A stretch of DNA of 64,000 bases. It comes from Acuticoccus sp963704595. Lineage in GTDB: Bacteria; Pseudomonadota; Alphaproteobacteria; Rhizobiales; Amorphaceae. A program made the position numbers and the translations under genes. Below the pieces are notes generated by a model. It saw only the letters and a list, made by a program, of their open reading frames with translations. It was not told the origin of the DNA and ran no database searches. The stretch spans positions 2,356,001-2,420,000 of the forward strand of contig OY969922.1 in NCBI GenBank assembly GCA_963704595.1, given 5' to 3'. Positions 18,404 to 25,952 of the stretch are shown here, in pieces (position 1 is the stretch's first letter; each line of letters starts with the position of its first letter).

Positions 18404-19170
18404 GTGTTCCTCCCGGCGGGCACCGCACCCGGTCCGTCCATTGAGAATTGGAAGTCGATCCGCACGTATTCGCCGGGGTAGCGCGCGTAGGTGTGGACGA
18501 GGATGGCGCCGTCCGCGTCGACAATGGTGCGCAGGATCTCCACGACAGGGGCGCCCAGCGCGATGCCGAGCGCACGGGCCGACATTTCGTCGGCGGTCGA
18601 GAACGTCACGCGCTGGAACGCCGTGCCGAGCTGGTTGGCGTGCCGGTCGGCGAGGACGAGCACGACCGGCTCGGCGGCAAACCCGTCCGGATCTTCCTCG
18701 AAGACGTCCTCCCGCAGCGAGATGTCGATCAGGCAGTAGGGTTCGTCGTCGCGCGAATGGATGCGCTGGAACCAGACGAAGCGGCCTTCGGCGTTGCCGG
18801 CGAGGGTGCCTTGCAGCGCGTCGGCTTCGGTCCGGCGCATCGGCTGCAGCACCGTCGCCTCGATGTTGCGCAGGCTCTCGATGAGGCTGTCCCATGAGGT
18901 CGGCAGCACGTGGGACTGGCGGACCGGCAGCTTGGCGCGGACGAACGTGCCCTTGCCGCGGAACCGGTCGATCAGCCCCTCGCGCTGGAGCATGTCGAGC
19001 GCCTCGCGGATGGTCGCCCGCGACAGCCCGAACTCGGCCTGGAGATCCTCGATGATGGGGATCTGCGCGCCCGGCTCCCAGATGCCGCGCTCGATCTTCA
19101 GCCGCAGCTGTCCCGCCGCCTGAATATATAGCGGCTGCCGGCTGCGGTCGTAGAGCGGCTCAGAAATCAT
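18391..19170 (-). CDS. GntR-family (HutC/UTRA type) transcriptional regulator
   Basis: Regulator of the transporter operon, 259 residues. An N-terminal winged helix (LYIQAAGQLRLKIERGIW, FGLSRATIREALDMLQREG, RFRGKGTFVR) precedes a UTRA-type ligand-binding domain with the typical DVFEED and IVDADGAILVHTYARYPGEY segments. It is the first gene of the six-gene operon. The ATG at 19170 has no Shine-Dalgarno sequence before it. A 24-bp palindrome abuts the start codon, and a -10-like TATCCA lies six bases upstream, so the mRNA may be leaderless and self-repressed. The effector is probably the imported compound or a derivative. Confidence 0.92.
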   Translation of the reverse strand: MISEPLYDRSRQPLYIQAAGQLRLKIERGIWEPGAQIPIIEDLQAEFGLSRATIREALDMLQREGLIDRFRGKGTFVRAKLPVRQSHVLPTSWDSLIESLRNIEATVLQPMRRTEADALQGTLAGNAEGRFVWFQRIHSRDDEPYCLIDISLREDVFEEDPDGFAAEPVVLVLADRHANQLGTAFQRVTFSTADEMSARALGIALGAPVVEILRTIVDADGAILVHTYARYPGEYVRIDFQFSMDGPGAVPAGRNTCSV

Positions 19171-19205
19171 AAAGTATGGATATCCGTACTTTATGCCCTA
19201 CGCAA
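19170..19205 (-). promoter_or_regulatory. promoter and GntR-type palindromic operator at the gntR start
   Basis: Bases 19170-19193 form a near-perfect 24-bp inverted repeat: TAAAGTAyGGAT facing ATCCrTACTTTA, 22 of 24 positions symmetric. Read on the minus strand, TTGCGT (19205-19200), a 17-base spacer and TATCCA (19182-19177) make a plausible sigma70 promoter. Six bases then separate the -10 from the A of the gntR ATG. The palindrome covers the -10 and initiation site, a classic place for repression by the encoded GntR protein. Confidence 0.7.
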
Positions 19206-19239
19206 GATGCTGACCACCGCTGCAAGGCGACCGGTGGGC

Positions 19240-20154
19240 CTACTCTGCCGCGGTTTCGGAGGCGAGGGGGAAGGGGGCCGCGCGCTCCACCTCCTCGTTG
19301 GTGGCGCCGAGGTAGAAGGAGAGGTACTCGTGCAGGGCCTGGGCGGCCGGCGAGGTCGCCGCGCTCGACTTGTAGAGCAGGAGCTCGACCTTCTGGAGCC
19401 GCGGAAAGCGCTCGTGGTTGAGTTCGACCATCCCGGGTACGCGCGCGTGGCGGCCGAGCACGGTGACCGCCATTCCGGAGAAGACGGCAGCCTGCAGGCC
19501 CGAGACGCTTTCCGAGATGCACGCGATCCGCCACGGCCGCCCGGTAGCCTCGAGCGCCTCGATGGCACAGTCGCGCAGGAGGTTGCCCGGCGGCAGCAGC
19601 GCCAGCGGGACAGGCTCCTCCTCGTGCGCATTGGACCGCTCGCCGGTGAACCACACCAGCGGTTCGCGGTGGATCACCTGCCCGCCGGTGAAGTCGTTCA
19701 TCCGCGTCACCAGCGCGACGTCGACCTCGCCGCGGTGGACGAGCTGCACCAGCGGCGTCGACAGGCGGCACTGGAGCTGGACCTGCACCCGCGGAAAATC
19801 CCGCCGGAAGTGCGACAGCACCTCGGGCAGTACGAATGCTGCATAAAGATCGGGCGTGCCGAGGATGACCTGGCCCTCGATCGCGTCGGACGACAGCCTT
19901 GCGACGAGCTCGTCGTGGCTGCGCAGGATGGATTTGGCGTAGGTGAGGATGAGCTCGCCGTCGCGGGTCAGCACCATCCGGCGGCCTTCGTGCCGCAGGA
20001 GCGTCCGGCCGGAGAGCTCCTCCAGCGGCTGGAGCTGGAGCGTTATGGCCGGCTGCGTCCGCCCGAGGCGGCGCGCCGTCTCGGTGACGCTCCCGGTCTC
20101 GGCGATCGAGAGCAGCGAGCGCAGGTGCTTGAGGTCGAAGATCAGGCCGGCCAT
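19240..20154 (-). CDS. LysR-family transcriptional regulator
   Basis: LysR-type regulator, 304 residues. ATG 20154 (MAGLIFDLKHLRSLLS) is chosen for the GGGAG site five bases upstream; the open frame extends further but is not LysR-like. The helix-turn-helix reads SIAETGSVTETARRLGR with TQPAITLQLQPLEE. The effector domain has the usual EGQVILGTPDLYAAFVLPE start. It is transcribed away from a membrane-protein gene (20260, plus strand) and follows no obvious catabolic gene, so its target and ligand are unknown. Confidence 0.9.
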   Translation of the reverse strand: MAGLIFDLKHLRSLLSIAETGSVTETARRLGRTQPAITLQLQPLEELSGRTLLRHEGRRMVLTRDGELILTYAKSILRSHDELVARLSSDAIEGQVILGTPDLYAAFVLPEVLSHFRRDFPRVQVQLQCRLSTPLVQLVHRGEVDVALVTRMNDFTGGQVIHREPLVWFTGERSNAHEEEPVPLALLPPGNLLRDCAIEALEATGRPWRIACISESVSGLQAAVFSGMAVTVLGRHARVPGMVELNHERFPRLQKVELLLYKSSAATSPAAQALHEYLSFYLGATNEEVERAAPFPLASETAAE

Positions 20155-20259
20155 CTGTCTCCCGGTCCATTGATGCAAGCCTTCGTGCAACTTGCGCGCC
20201 ATCCCCTTCCGTGGGACGAATCGGGGTGCAGCCTGCCAGGCGGTCCCGGAGGGTGACGG

Positions 20260-20796
20260 ATGCGCAAGACGGTGAAGATCCTTCACACGGTCGCAGCCTG
20301 CGGGCTGATCGGAGGAATCCTGTCCTACATGGTCCTGTTGCTGGTTGCGGCGCCCGCCACGGCCGAAGGCTTCGCGGACTTCAGGGCGCTCATCGCGGCG
20401 CTCAGCAACTATGTGCTCCTGCCCTCGCTGGCCGTCGGGCTCGTGAGCGGGCTCCTGTCGATGATCGTCCACCGGCCGTTCCTCGACCTCGGGTGGGTCT
20501 GGATCAAGGCGGCGCTAGGCATCCTGATGTTCAAGGGCGTGCTCACCATCGTCGGCGCCAAGGCCGACTACGCGGCCGACCTTGCCCAGAAGATCGCATC
20601 GGGGACGGTGGCGCCGGAGCGGCTCGAGCGGATGCTCACGCAGGAGTGGTACACGCTCGTCGTGGTTCTGGCCGTCGCGATCGCCAACATCGTCCTCGGC
20701 GTCTGGCGCCCCGGCCTCAAGCGCCGGCGCCGTCCCGCCGTCCAGCGCACCGCCGCCGCGGCGCAGCCTGCCGTGGCACCCGGACCCGAGCGCTGA
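20260..20796 (+). CDS. DUF2269-like integral membrane protein
   Basis: A 178-residue membrane protein starting MRKTVKILHTVAACGLIGG, with about four hydrophobic segments (SYMVLLLVAAP, LLPSLAVGLVSGLLSMIV, IKAALGILMFKGVLTIVG, YTLVVVLAVAIANIVLG) and a basic, Ala/Pro-rich C-terminal tail. The N-terminal KILHTVAA-Gly pattern resembles the DUF2269 family, which has no defined function. A GGAGG site lies just upstream of the ATG. It is divergent from the LysR gene, so LysR control is possible but not shown. Confidence 0.7.
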   Translation: MRKTVKILHTVAACGLIGGILSYMVLLLVAAPATAEGFADFRALIAALSNYVLLPSLAVGLVSGLLSMIVHRPFLDLGWVWIKAALGILMFKGVLTIVGAKADYAADLAQKIASGTVAPERLERMLTQEWYTLVVVLAVAIANIVLGVWRPGLKRRRRPAVQRTAAAAQPAVAPGPER

Positions 20797-21021
20797 TCCT
20801 CGTACCTTCGCCGCGCCGTCTCGAGGGGGAATGCCTTCGGGGGTGTTCTCACGTCCGGGGGATGGTACGCCTCGGGAAAAGGTGATCTGTTGCCTTCATA
20901 TCAATTGCGCTCTGGCGATCTTGCTTATGGGTCTTAAGTTAGATTGAACCTGATCAACCAAGATGCGGTTTCGGCGACTGCGGCCGGACACTCGGATCAG
21001 ACCGATGGGATCATTCTGGCC

Positions 21022-22083
21022 ATGAATTCTGAAACGAAACCGTACGAAGCGCCGCGTGGCCTTCTCAGCACGGTTTCCGAAGCGCTCGCCGCAGCCAACT
21101 CCGTAGAGCAGCTCACAAGGCCGTTGCTGGAACTGCTCGAGCTCATCACCGGGTTCGAAAGCACCTACCTCACGCGGATCGACCTCAAGACGCGGACCCA
21201 GGAGATCCTCTTCTCGCGAAACTCCCGAAGCATGGAGATCCCGGAGGGTATCACGGTCCCGTGGGAGGACACTTTGTGCAAGCGCGCCCTCGAGGAGCGA
21301 TGCGCCTACACGGACGATGTCACAAAGCGGTGGGGCGACTCCGTCGCTGCCCGTGCGCTCAACATCAGGACCTACCTCAGCGCGCCCGTCTATCTCGGTG
21401 ACGGCTCGCTGTTCGGCACGCTCTGCGCCGCAAGCTCGGAGCAGAAACCGTTGACGCCGGCCGCCAACGAGGTCCTCACCCTCTTCTCCACGCTGATCGC
21501 CCAGCACGTCGAGCGCGAGCAGCTGCTCGAGGAGCTGAAGCGGGCGAACGGCACACTGGAGGCCTATTCCTTCTACGATCCGCTGACAGGGCTGCCGAAC
21601 CGCAGGCTGGTGGTGAACGAGCTGCGCCGTCTCGCGACGCTCGCGACCAAGACCGGGCAGCTCCTGCTGGTGGCGTTCATCGACCTCGACGGCTTCAAGG
21701 CGATCAACGACCAGCACGGGCATCAGGTAGGCGACAGCTTTCTGGTCGAGGTCGGCCAGCGCCTGATGCGGTGGACGCGCGCAAGTGACCTCGTCGGCCG
21801 GCTCGGCGGCGACGAGTTCGTCGTGGCGGCCGTGGTCAACGAGAGCGACGGCGAGGGTCGCCCGCTGCCGAGCGAAATGTACGACCGGCTGTCGCTCCTC
21901 CTCCTCGGCAAATATGAGCTGCCAGACGTCACGATGGATTATCCGGGCGCAAGCATTGGCGTGATCGAGGCCGACCCCGCGACGATGGCGCCGGAGGAAA
22001 TGCTCCGGCAGGCCGATCTCCTGATGTATGCCGACAAGAAGGCGAGGCGGCTGGGCATGAGGAGCGCCGCTGGCCGCGCCTGA
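21022..22083 (+). CDS. GAF-GGDEF diguanylate cyclase
   Basis: Cytosolic diguanylate cyclase of 353 residues from ATG 21022 (MNSETKPYEAPRGLL). The frame also contains an upstream TTG at 20944. A GAF domain (about residues 20-165, with RTYLSAPVYLGDGSLFGTLC) senses an unknown ligand. A GGDEF domain (about 180-350) starts YDPLTGLPNRR and has DLDGFKAIND and an intact LGGDEF, so it should make cyclic di-GMP. No inhibitory-site RxxD is obvious five residues before GGDEF. It is a single-gene unit converging on tarD. Confidence 0.88.
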   Translation: MNSETKPYEAPRGLLSTVSEALAAANSVEQLTRPLLELLELITGFESTYLTRIDLKTRTQEILFSRNSRSMEIPEGITVPWEDTLCKRALEERCAYTDDVTKRWGDSVAARALNIRTYLSAPVYLGDGSLFGTLCAASSEQKPLTPAANEVLTLFSTLIAQHVEREQLLEELKRANGTLEAYSFYDPLTGLPNRRLVVNELRRLATLATKTGQLLLVAFIDLDGFKAINDQHGHQVGDSFLVEVGQRLMRWTRASDLVGRLGGDEFVVAAVVNESDGEGRPLPSEMYDRLSLLLLGKYELPDVTMDYPGASIGVIEADPATMAPEEMLRQADLLMYADKKARRLGMRSAAGRA

Positions 22084-22098
22084 TACGCCGGCGCCGTC

Positions 22099-23262
22099 TC
22101 AGGCAAGCTCGCGCATCACCGCGATCAGCTTCGATTTCGCCTCAAAGCCGACGCCGGGAATCTGCGGCAGGCCGACCTGGCTGTTCTCCACGGCAATGCC
22201 GTCGGCAAAGCCGCCGAAGGGCTGGAACACGTCCGGGTAGCTCTCATTGCCGCCGAGCCCGAGGCCGGCGGCGATGTTGAGCGACATCTGGTGCCCGCCG
22301 TGCGGCACCACCCGCCGCGGCGACCAGCCGAGCTCCTTCATCACCTCCAGCGTCCGCAGATACTCGACCAACCCGTAGGAGAGGGCGCAATCGAACTGGA
22401 GGATGTCGCGGTCCGGCCGAATCCCGCCGTAGCGCAGGAGGTTGCGCGCGTCCTGGTGGCTGAAGAGGTTCTCCCCGGTGGCGAGCGGGCCTGAGTAGAC
22501 CTCGCCGAGCCTTGCCTGAAGGTCGTAGTCGAGCGGGTCGCCGGCTTCCTCGTACCAGTGGAGGCCGTAGGGCTCGAGCGCCTCGGCGTAGGCGAGGGCG
22601 GTGGCGAGGTTGAACCGGCCGTTGGCGTCGACGGCGAGGCGGCGGCCTTCGCCGACTACCTCCAGTACCGCCTCGATCCGGGCAAGATCCTCCTTGAGCG
22701 GGGCGCCGCCGATCTTCATCTTCACCACGTCGTAGCCGCGGCCGAGATAGTCCTCCATCTCGGCCTTCAGCTTGCCGTGGTCCTTGCCGGGGTAGTAGTA
22801 GCCGCCGGCGGCGTAGACCCACACGCTGTCGTCCGCCTCGCCGCCGCGGAAGCGGTCCGCCAGAAGCCGCCAGAGCGGCACCCCGGCGATCTTGGCGACC
22901 GCGTCCCACACCGCCATGTCGATGGTGCCCACGGCGACCGAGCGCTCGCCGTGCCCGCCCGGCTTCTCGTTCTTCATCATGGTGTCCCAGATGGCGAACG
23001 GGTCGAGGTTGTCGTTCTCCCCGTCGACCAGGGTCGCGGGGTCCGCCTCCATGATGCGCGGGATGAACCGGTCGCGCATCAACGGCCCCTGCGCGTAGCG
23101 GCCGTTGGAGTTGAAGCCGTAGCCAACCACGGGTTTGCCGTCCCGGATCACGTCGGTGATGACCGCGACGACCGAGCAGGTCATCTTCGAGAAGTCGATG
23201 TAGGCGTTGGCGATCGGTGAAGCGATGGAGGCCTTCGTCTCGCGGATTTCGGTGATGCGCAT
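22099..23262 (-). CDS. tarD: D(-)-tartrate dehydratase
   Basis: Enolase-superfamily enzyme dehydrating D-tartrate to oxaloacetate, 387 residues. From memory the sequence tracks the characterised Bradyrhizobium TarD closely over its whole length: the N-terminal IRETKASIASPIANAYIDF, GYGFNSNGRY, NEKPGGHGERSVAVGTIDM, and the barrel residues. Those residues are K181/K183 (KMKIGG), D212 (AVDANG), E239 (WYEEAGDP), E264 (ATGENLFSH), and the His of VVPHGGHQMSLN. It is the last gene of a tct-type transporter and dehydrogenase operon, giving the locus a complete route from extracellular tartrate to oxaloacetate. Confidence 0.93.
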   Translation of the reverse strand: MRITEIRETKASIASPIANAYIDFSKMTCSVVAVITDVIRDGKPVVGYGFNSNGRYAQGPLMRDRFIPRIMEADPATLVDGENDNLDPFAIWDTMMKNEKPGGHGERSVAVGTIDMAVWDAVAKIAGVPLWRLLADRFRGGEADDSVWVYAAGGYYYPGKDHGKLKAEMEDYLGRGYDVVKMKIGGAPLKEDLARIEAVLEVVGEGRRLAVDANGRFNLATALAYAEALEPYGLHWYEEAGDPLDYDLQARLGEVYSGPLATGENLFSHQDARNLLRYGGIRPDRDILQFDCALSYGLVEYLRTLEVMKELGWSPRRVVPHGGHQMSLNIAAGLGLGGNESYPDVFQPFGGFADGIAVENSQVGLPQIPGVGFEAKSKLIAVMRELA

Positions 23263-23275
23263 CGTTGCGGGTCCT

Positions 23276-24349
23276 TCAGGCGAGGGCGTCGGCGATGGCC
23301 TTGCCGCAGGCTTCGGTGTTGGCGGTGCCGCCGAGGTCTCGGGTGCGCAGCGCTGGCTCCGTCAGGCTCTGCTCGATGGCGGACACGATCCCCTTCGCAG
23401 CTTCGGCGTGGCCGAGGTGCTCCAGCATCATCGCGCCGGCCCAGATCTGGCCGATCGGGTTGGCGATGCCCTGTCCCGCAATGTCCGGCGCCGAGCCGTG
23501 GACCGGCTCGAACAGGGACGGATAGTCCTTCTCCGGGTTGATGTTGCCGGACGGCGCGATGCCGATGGTGCCGGTGCAGGCGGGCCCGAGGTCGGACAGG
23601 ATGTCGCCGAAGAGGTTGGACGCGACCACAACGTCGAACCGGTCCGGGTTGAGGACGAAGTGGGCGGCCAGAATGTCGATGTGGTACTTGTCCCACGACA
23701 CGTCCGGGTAGCTTTTCGCCATCTCCTCAACCCGTTCGTCCCAGTAGGGCATGGTGATCGAGATGCCGTTGGACTTGGTGGCGGAGGTCAGCTTCCTGCG
23801 CGGCCGGGTCTGCGCCAGCTCGAAGGCGTAGCGCAGCACGCGGTCGACGCCGACGCGGCTCATCACCGTCTCCTGCATGACGATCTCGCGCGGCGTGTTC
23901 GGGTACATCTTGCCGCCGACGGAGGAGTATTCGCCCTCGGTGTTCTCGCGCACGATCCACATGTCGATGTCGCCCGCCTTGCGGCCGGCGAGCGGCGAGG
24001 GGACGCCCGGCATCAGCCGCGCGGGGCGGAGGTTCACGTACTGGTCGAAGTCGCGCCGGAAGTGGATGAGCGAGCCCCAGAGCGAGATGTGGTCGGGCAC
24101 CGTGGCTGGCCAACCGACGGCGCCGAAGTAGATGGCGTCGTGGCTGCCGACCTGCTCGCGCCAGTCCTCAGGCATCATCCGGCCGTGCCTGGCGTAGTAG
24201 TCGCACGAGGCGAAGTCGAACGTGTCGAACTGGAGGTCGAGGTCGTACTTCTTCGCGGCAGCCTCCAGGACGCGCAGGCCCTCGGGGACGACCTCCTTGC
24301 CGATGCCGTCGCCGGCGATGACGGCGATCTTCAGCCGGTTCTCAAGCAT
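23276..24349 (-). CDS. tartrate dehydrogenase-type NAD-dependent hydroxyacid dehydrogenase
   Basis: Isocitrate/isopropylmalate dehydrogenase-fold enzyme, 357 residues. It has the N-terminal IAVIAGDGIGKEV, the substrate-arginine segment NLRPARLMPG, IVRENTEGEYSSVGG, the catalytic Lys region TKSNGISITMPYWDE, metal-binding Asp residues in VASNLFGDILSDLGP, and the NAD site EPVHGSAPDIAGQGIANP. DYYARHGRMMPEDW and the length are typical of tartrate dehydrogenase, which oxidises tartrate to oxaloglycolate or decarboxylates D-malate. Its position beside tarD supports tartrate or malate as substrate. A close relative is encoded directly upstream. Confidence 0.85.
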   Translation of the reverse strand: MLENRLKIAVIAGDGIGKEVVPEGLRVLEAAAKKYDLDLQFDTFDFASCDYYARHGRMMPEDWREQVGSHDAIYFGAVGWPATVPDHISLWGSLIHFRRDFDQYVNLRPARLMPGVPSPLAGRKAGDIDMWIVRENTEGEYSSVGGKMYPNTPREIVMQETVMSRVGVDRVLRYAFELAQTRPRRKLTSATKSNGISITMPYWDERVEEMAKSYPDVSWDKYHIDILAAHFVLNPDRFDVVVASNLFGDILSDLGPACTGTIGIAPSGNINPEKDYPSLFEPVHGSAPDIAGQGIANPIGQIWAGAMMLEHLGHAEAAKGIVSAIEQSLTEPALRTRDLGGTANTEACGKAIADALA

Positions 24350-24363
24350 GGGGTTCGTCCTTG

Positions 24364-25440
24364 TCAGTCGTTGCGGCCGCGGATGGCGGCGATCACCGCG
24401 TCCGTCACTTCGCGCGAGGTTGCCTTACCACCAAGGTCGGGGGTGTGCAGCGACGGATCGGCGGTGATCGTCTCGACCGCGTGCATCAGGCGGTCGGCGG
24501 CGGGCTTCTCGCCGAGGTGCTCCAGCATCATCGCGGCGGTCCAGAAGGTCGCGACGGGGTTGGCGATCCCCTTGCCGGTGATGTCGAACGCGGAGCCGTG
24601 GATCGGCTCGAACATCGACGGCGTGTCCCGTTCCGGGTTGAGGTTGGCGGTCGGCGCGATGCCGATGGAGCCGGCGAGCGCGGCCGCAAGGTCGGACAGG
24701 ATGTCGGCGTGGAGGTTGGTGGCGACGATGGTGTCGAGCGAGCCCGGCTTCAGCGTCATGCGCACGGTCATCGCGTCGACCAGCATCTTGTCCCACGTCA
24801 CCTCGGGGAAGTCCTTTGCGACCTCCGCCGCGATCTGGTCCCAAAGCACCATCCCGTGCCGCTGCGCGTTGGACTTGGTGACCACGGTGAGGAGCTTGCG
24901 CGGCCGGGACTGCGCGAGCTGGAAGGCGAAGCGCATGATCCGCTCGACGCCGGCGCGGGTGAAGATCGAGACGTCCGTCGCGATTTCCAGCGGCAGGCCG
25001 GGGTGGGAGCGGCCGCCCTGGCCGGCATACTCGCCCTCCGAGTTTTCGCGCACGATCACCCAGTCGAGTTCCGGGCCGTCGACGTGGCGCAGCGGGCTCT
25101 GGATGCCCGGCAGGATGCGGGTGGGGCGGACGTTGGCGTACTGGTCGAGCGGCTGGCAGATGGCGAGCCGCAGGCCCCAAAGCGTGAGGTGGTCGGCAAC
25201 GTCGGGCGCACCGACGGCGCCGAACAGGATGGAATCGAACGCGCGCAGCTGGTCGGCGCCGTCCTCGGGCATGAACGCGCCGGTTGCCTTGTAGCGGTCG
25301 GTCCCCCAGTCGAAGTGCTCGACGTCGAGGGTGAAGCTGCCGTCGCGCTGGGCCAGCACGTCCAGCACCTCGAGGGTGGCGCCGACCACTTCCCCGCCGA
25401 TGCCGTCGCCCGGTATCGCGGCAATCCTGTGCGTTCGCAT
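24364..25440 (-). CDS. second tartrate/isopropylmalate dehydrogenase-like enzyme
   Basis: Paralog of the adjacent tartrate-dehydrogenase-type gene, 358 residues (MRTHRIAAIPGDGIGGEV). Conserved features are NVRPTRILPGIQSPL, VIVRENSEGEYAGQGG, TKSNAQRHGMVLWDQ with the catalytic Lys, VATNLHADILSDLAAALAG with metal Asp residues, and EPIHGSAFDITGKGIANP. It differs from its neighbour around the substrate loop (QRHGMVLWDQ here, ISITMPYWDE there), so the two may act on different stereoisomers of tartrate or on D-malate. The downstream gene starts within about 15 bases, so they are co-transcribed. Confidence 0.83.
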   Translation of the reverse strand: MRTHRIAAIPGDGIGGEVVGATLEVLDVLAQRDGSFTLDVEHFDWGTDRYKATGAFMPEDGADQLRAFDSILFGAVGAPDVADHLTLWGLRLAICQPLDQYANVRPTRILPGIQSPLRHVDGPELDWVIVRENSEGEYAGQGGRSHPGLPLEIATDVSIFTRAGVERIMRFAFQLAQSRPRKLLTVVTKSNAQRHGMVLWDQIAAEVAKDFPEVTWDKMLVDAMTVRMTLKPGSLDTIVATNLHADILSDLAAALAGSIGIAPTANLNPERDTPSMFEPIHGSAFDITGKGIANPVATFWTAAMMLEHLGEKPAADRLMHAVETITADPSLHTPDLGGKATSREVTDAVIAAIRGRND

Positions 25441-25455
25441 GAGTACTCCGAAGAT

Positions 25456-25899
25456 CTAGAAGAGGATGCCCGCCGGCATCCGCAGGAGAAGAACGTTGGC
25501 CATCAGCCACCAGAACCCGGCGACGATGGCGACACCCGTTGCGGCCCAGATGAGCCACGTCCTGACGCCCGGCCGGTCGTAATCGGCCACCACCATGGTG
25601 GCGAAGAAGGCCGCGAGGCTGGTGACGAAGAAGCCGATGACAGGCAGCAGCACCACGTAGGCGAGCATGATCGCCGCGAGCCCGATGCGCCGCACCGGCC
25701 CGCCGCCGCTGCCCGCCGCCGGCACGGGGGCGGGCGTGCGGCCGAGGAGCCCGAGCGCGATGAACGCCAGCGACAGAACGATGAGGATGACGCCGATGGT
25801 GGCGGGGAACACCGCACCGAGCGGCGAAAGGCTGCGCGCGCCGAGGAGGATGAGGACGCCGACGCCGACGAAGATGGCGCAGATCACCATGCCCGGCAT
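25456..25899 (-). CDS. tctB: TctB-type small permease (147 aa), possibly the C-terminal part of a TctA-TctB fusion
   Basis: Small membrane subunit of a tripartite tricarboxylate transporter, with four hydrophobic segments (MVICAIFVGVGVLILLGA, TIGVILIVLSLAFIALG, IGLAAIMLAYVVLLPVIG, VAIVAGFWWLMANV). The ATG at 25899 has no clear ribosome site. The frame stays open upstream (AAGTTSAATPVAERGRD) and joins the end of TctA if one C of the CCC at 25950-25952 is removed. Either a separate TctB or the tail of a fused TctA-TctB protein fits. It works with the TctA permease and the TctC receptor encoded beside it. Confidence 0.75.
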   Translation of the reverse strand: MPGMVICAIFVGVGVLILLGARSLSPLGAVFPATIGVILIVLSLAFIALGLLGRTPAPVPAAGSGGGPVRRIGLAAIMLAYVVLLPVIGFFVTSLAAFFATMVVADYDRPGVRTWLIWAATGVAIVAGFWWLMANVLLLRMPAGILF

Positions 25900-25952
25900 G
25901 TCGCGCCCGCGTTCGGCGACCGGCGTCGCGGCGGACGTGGTGCCTGCCGCCC

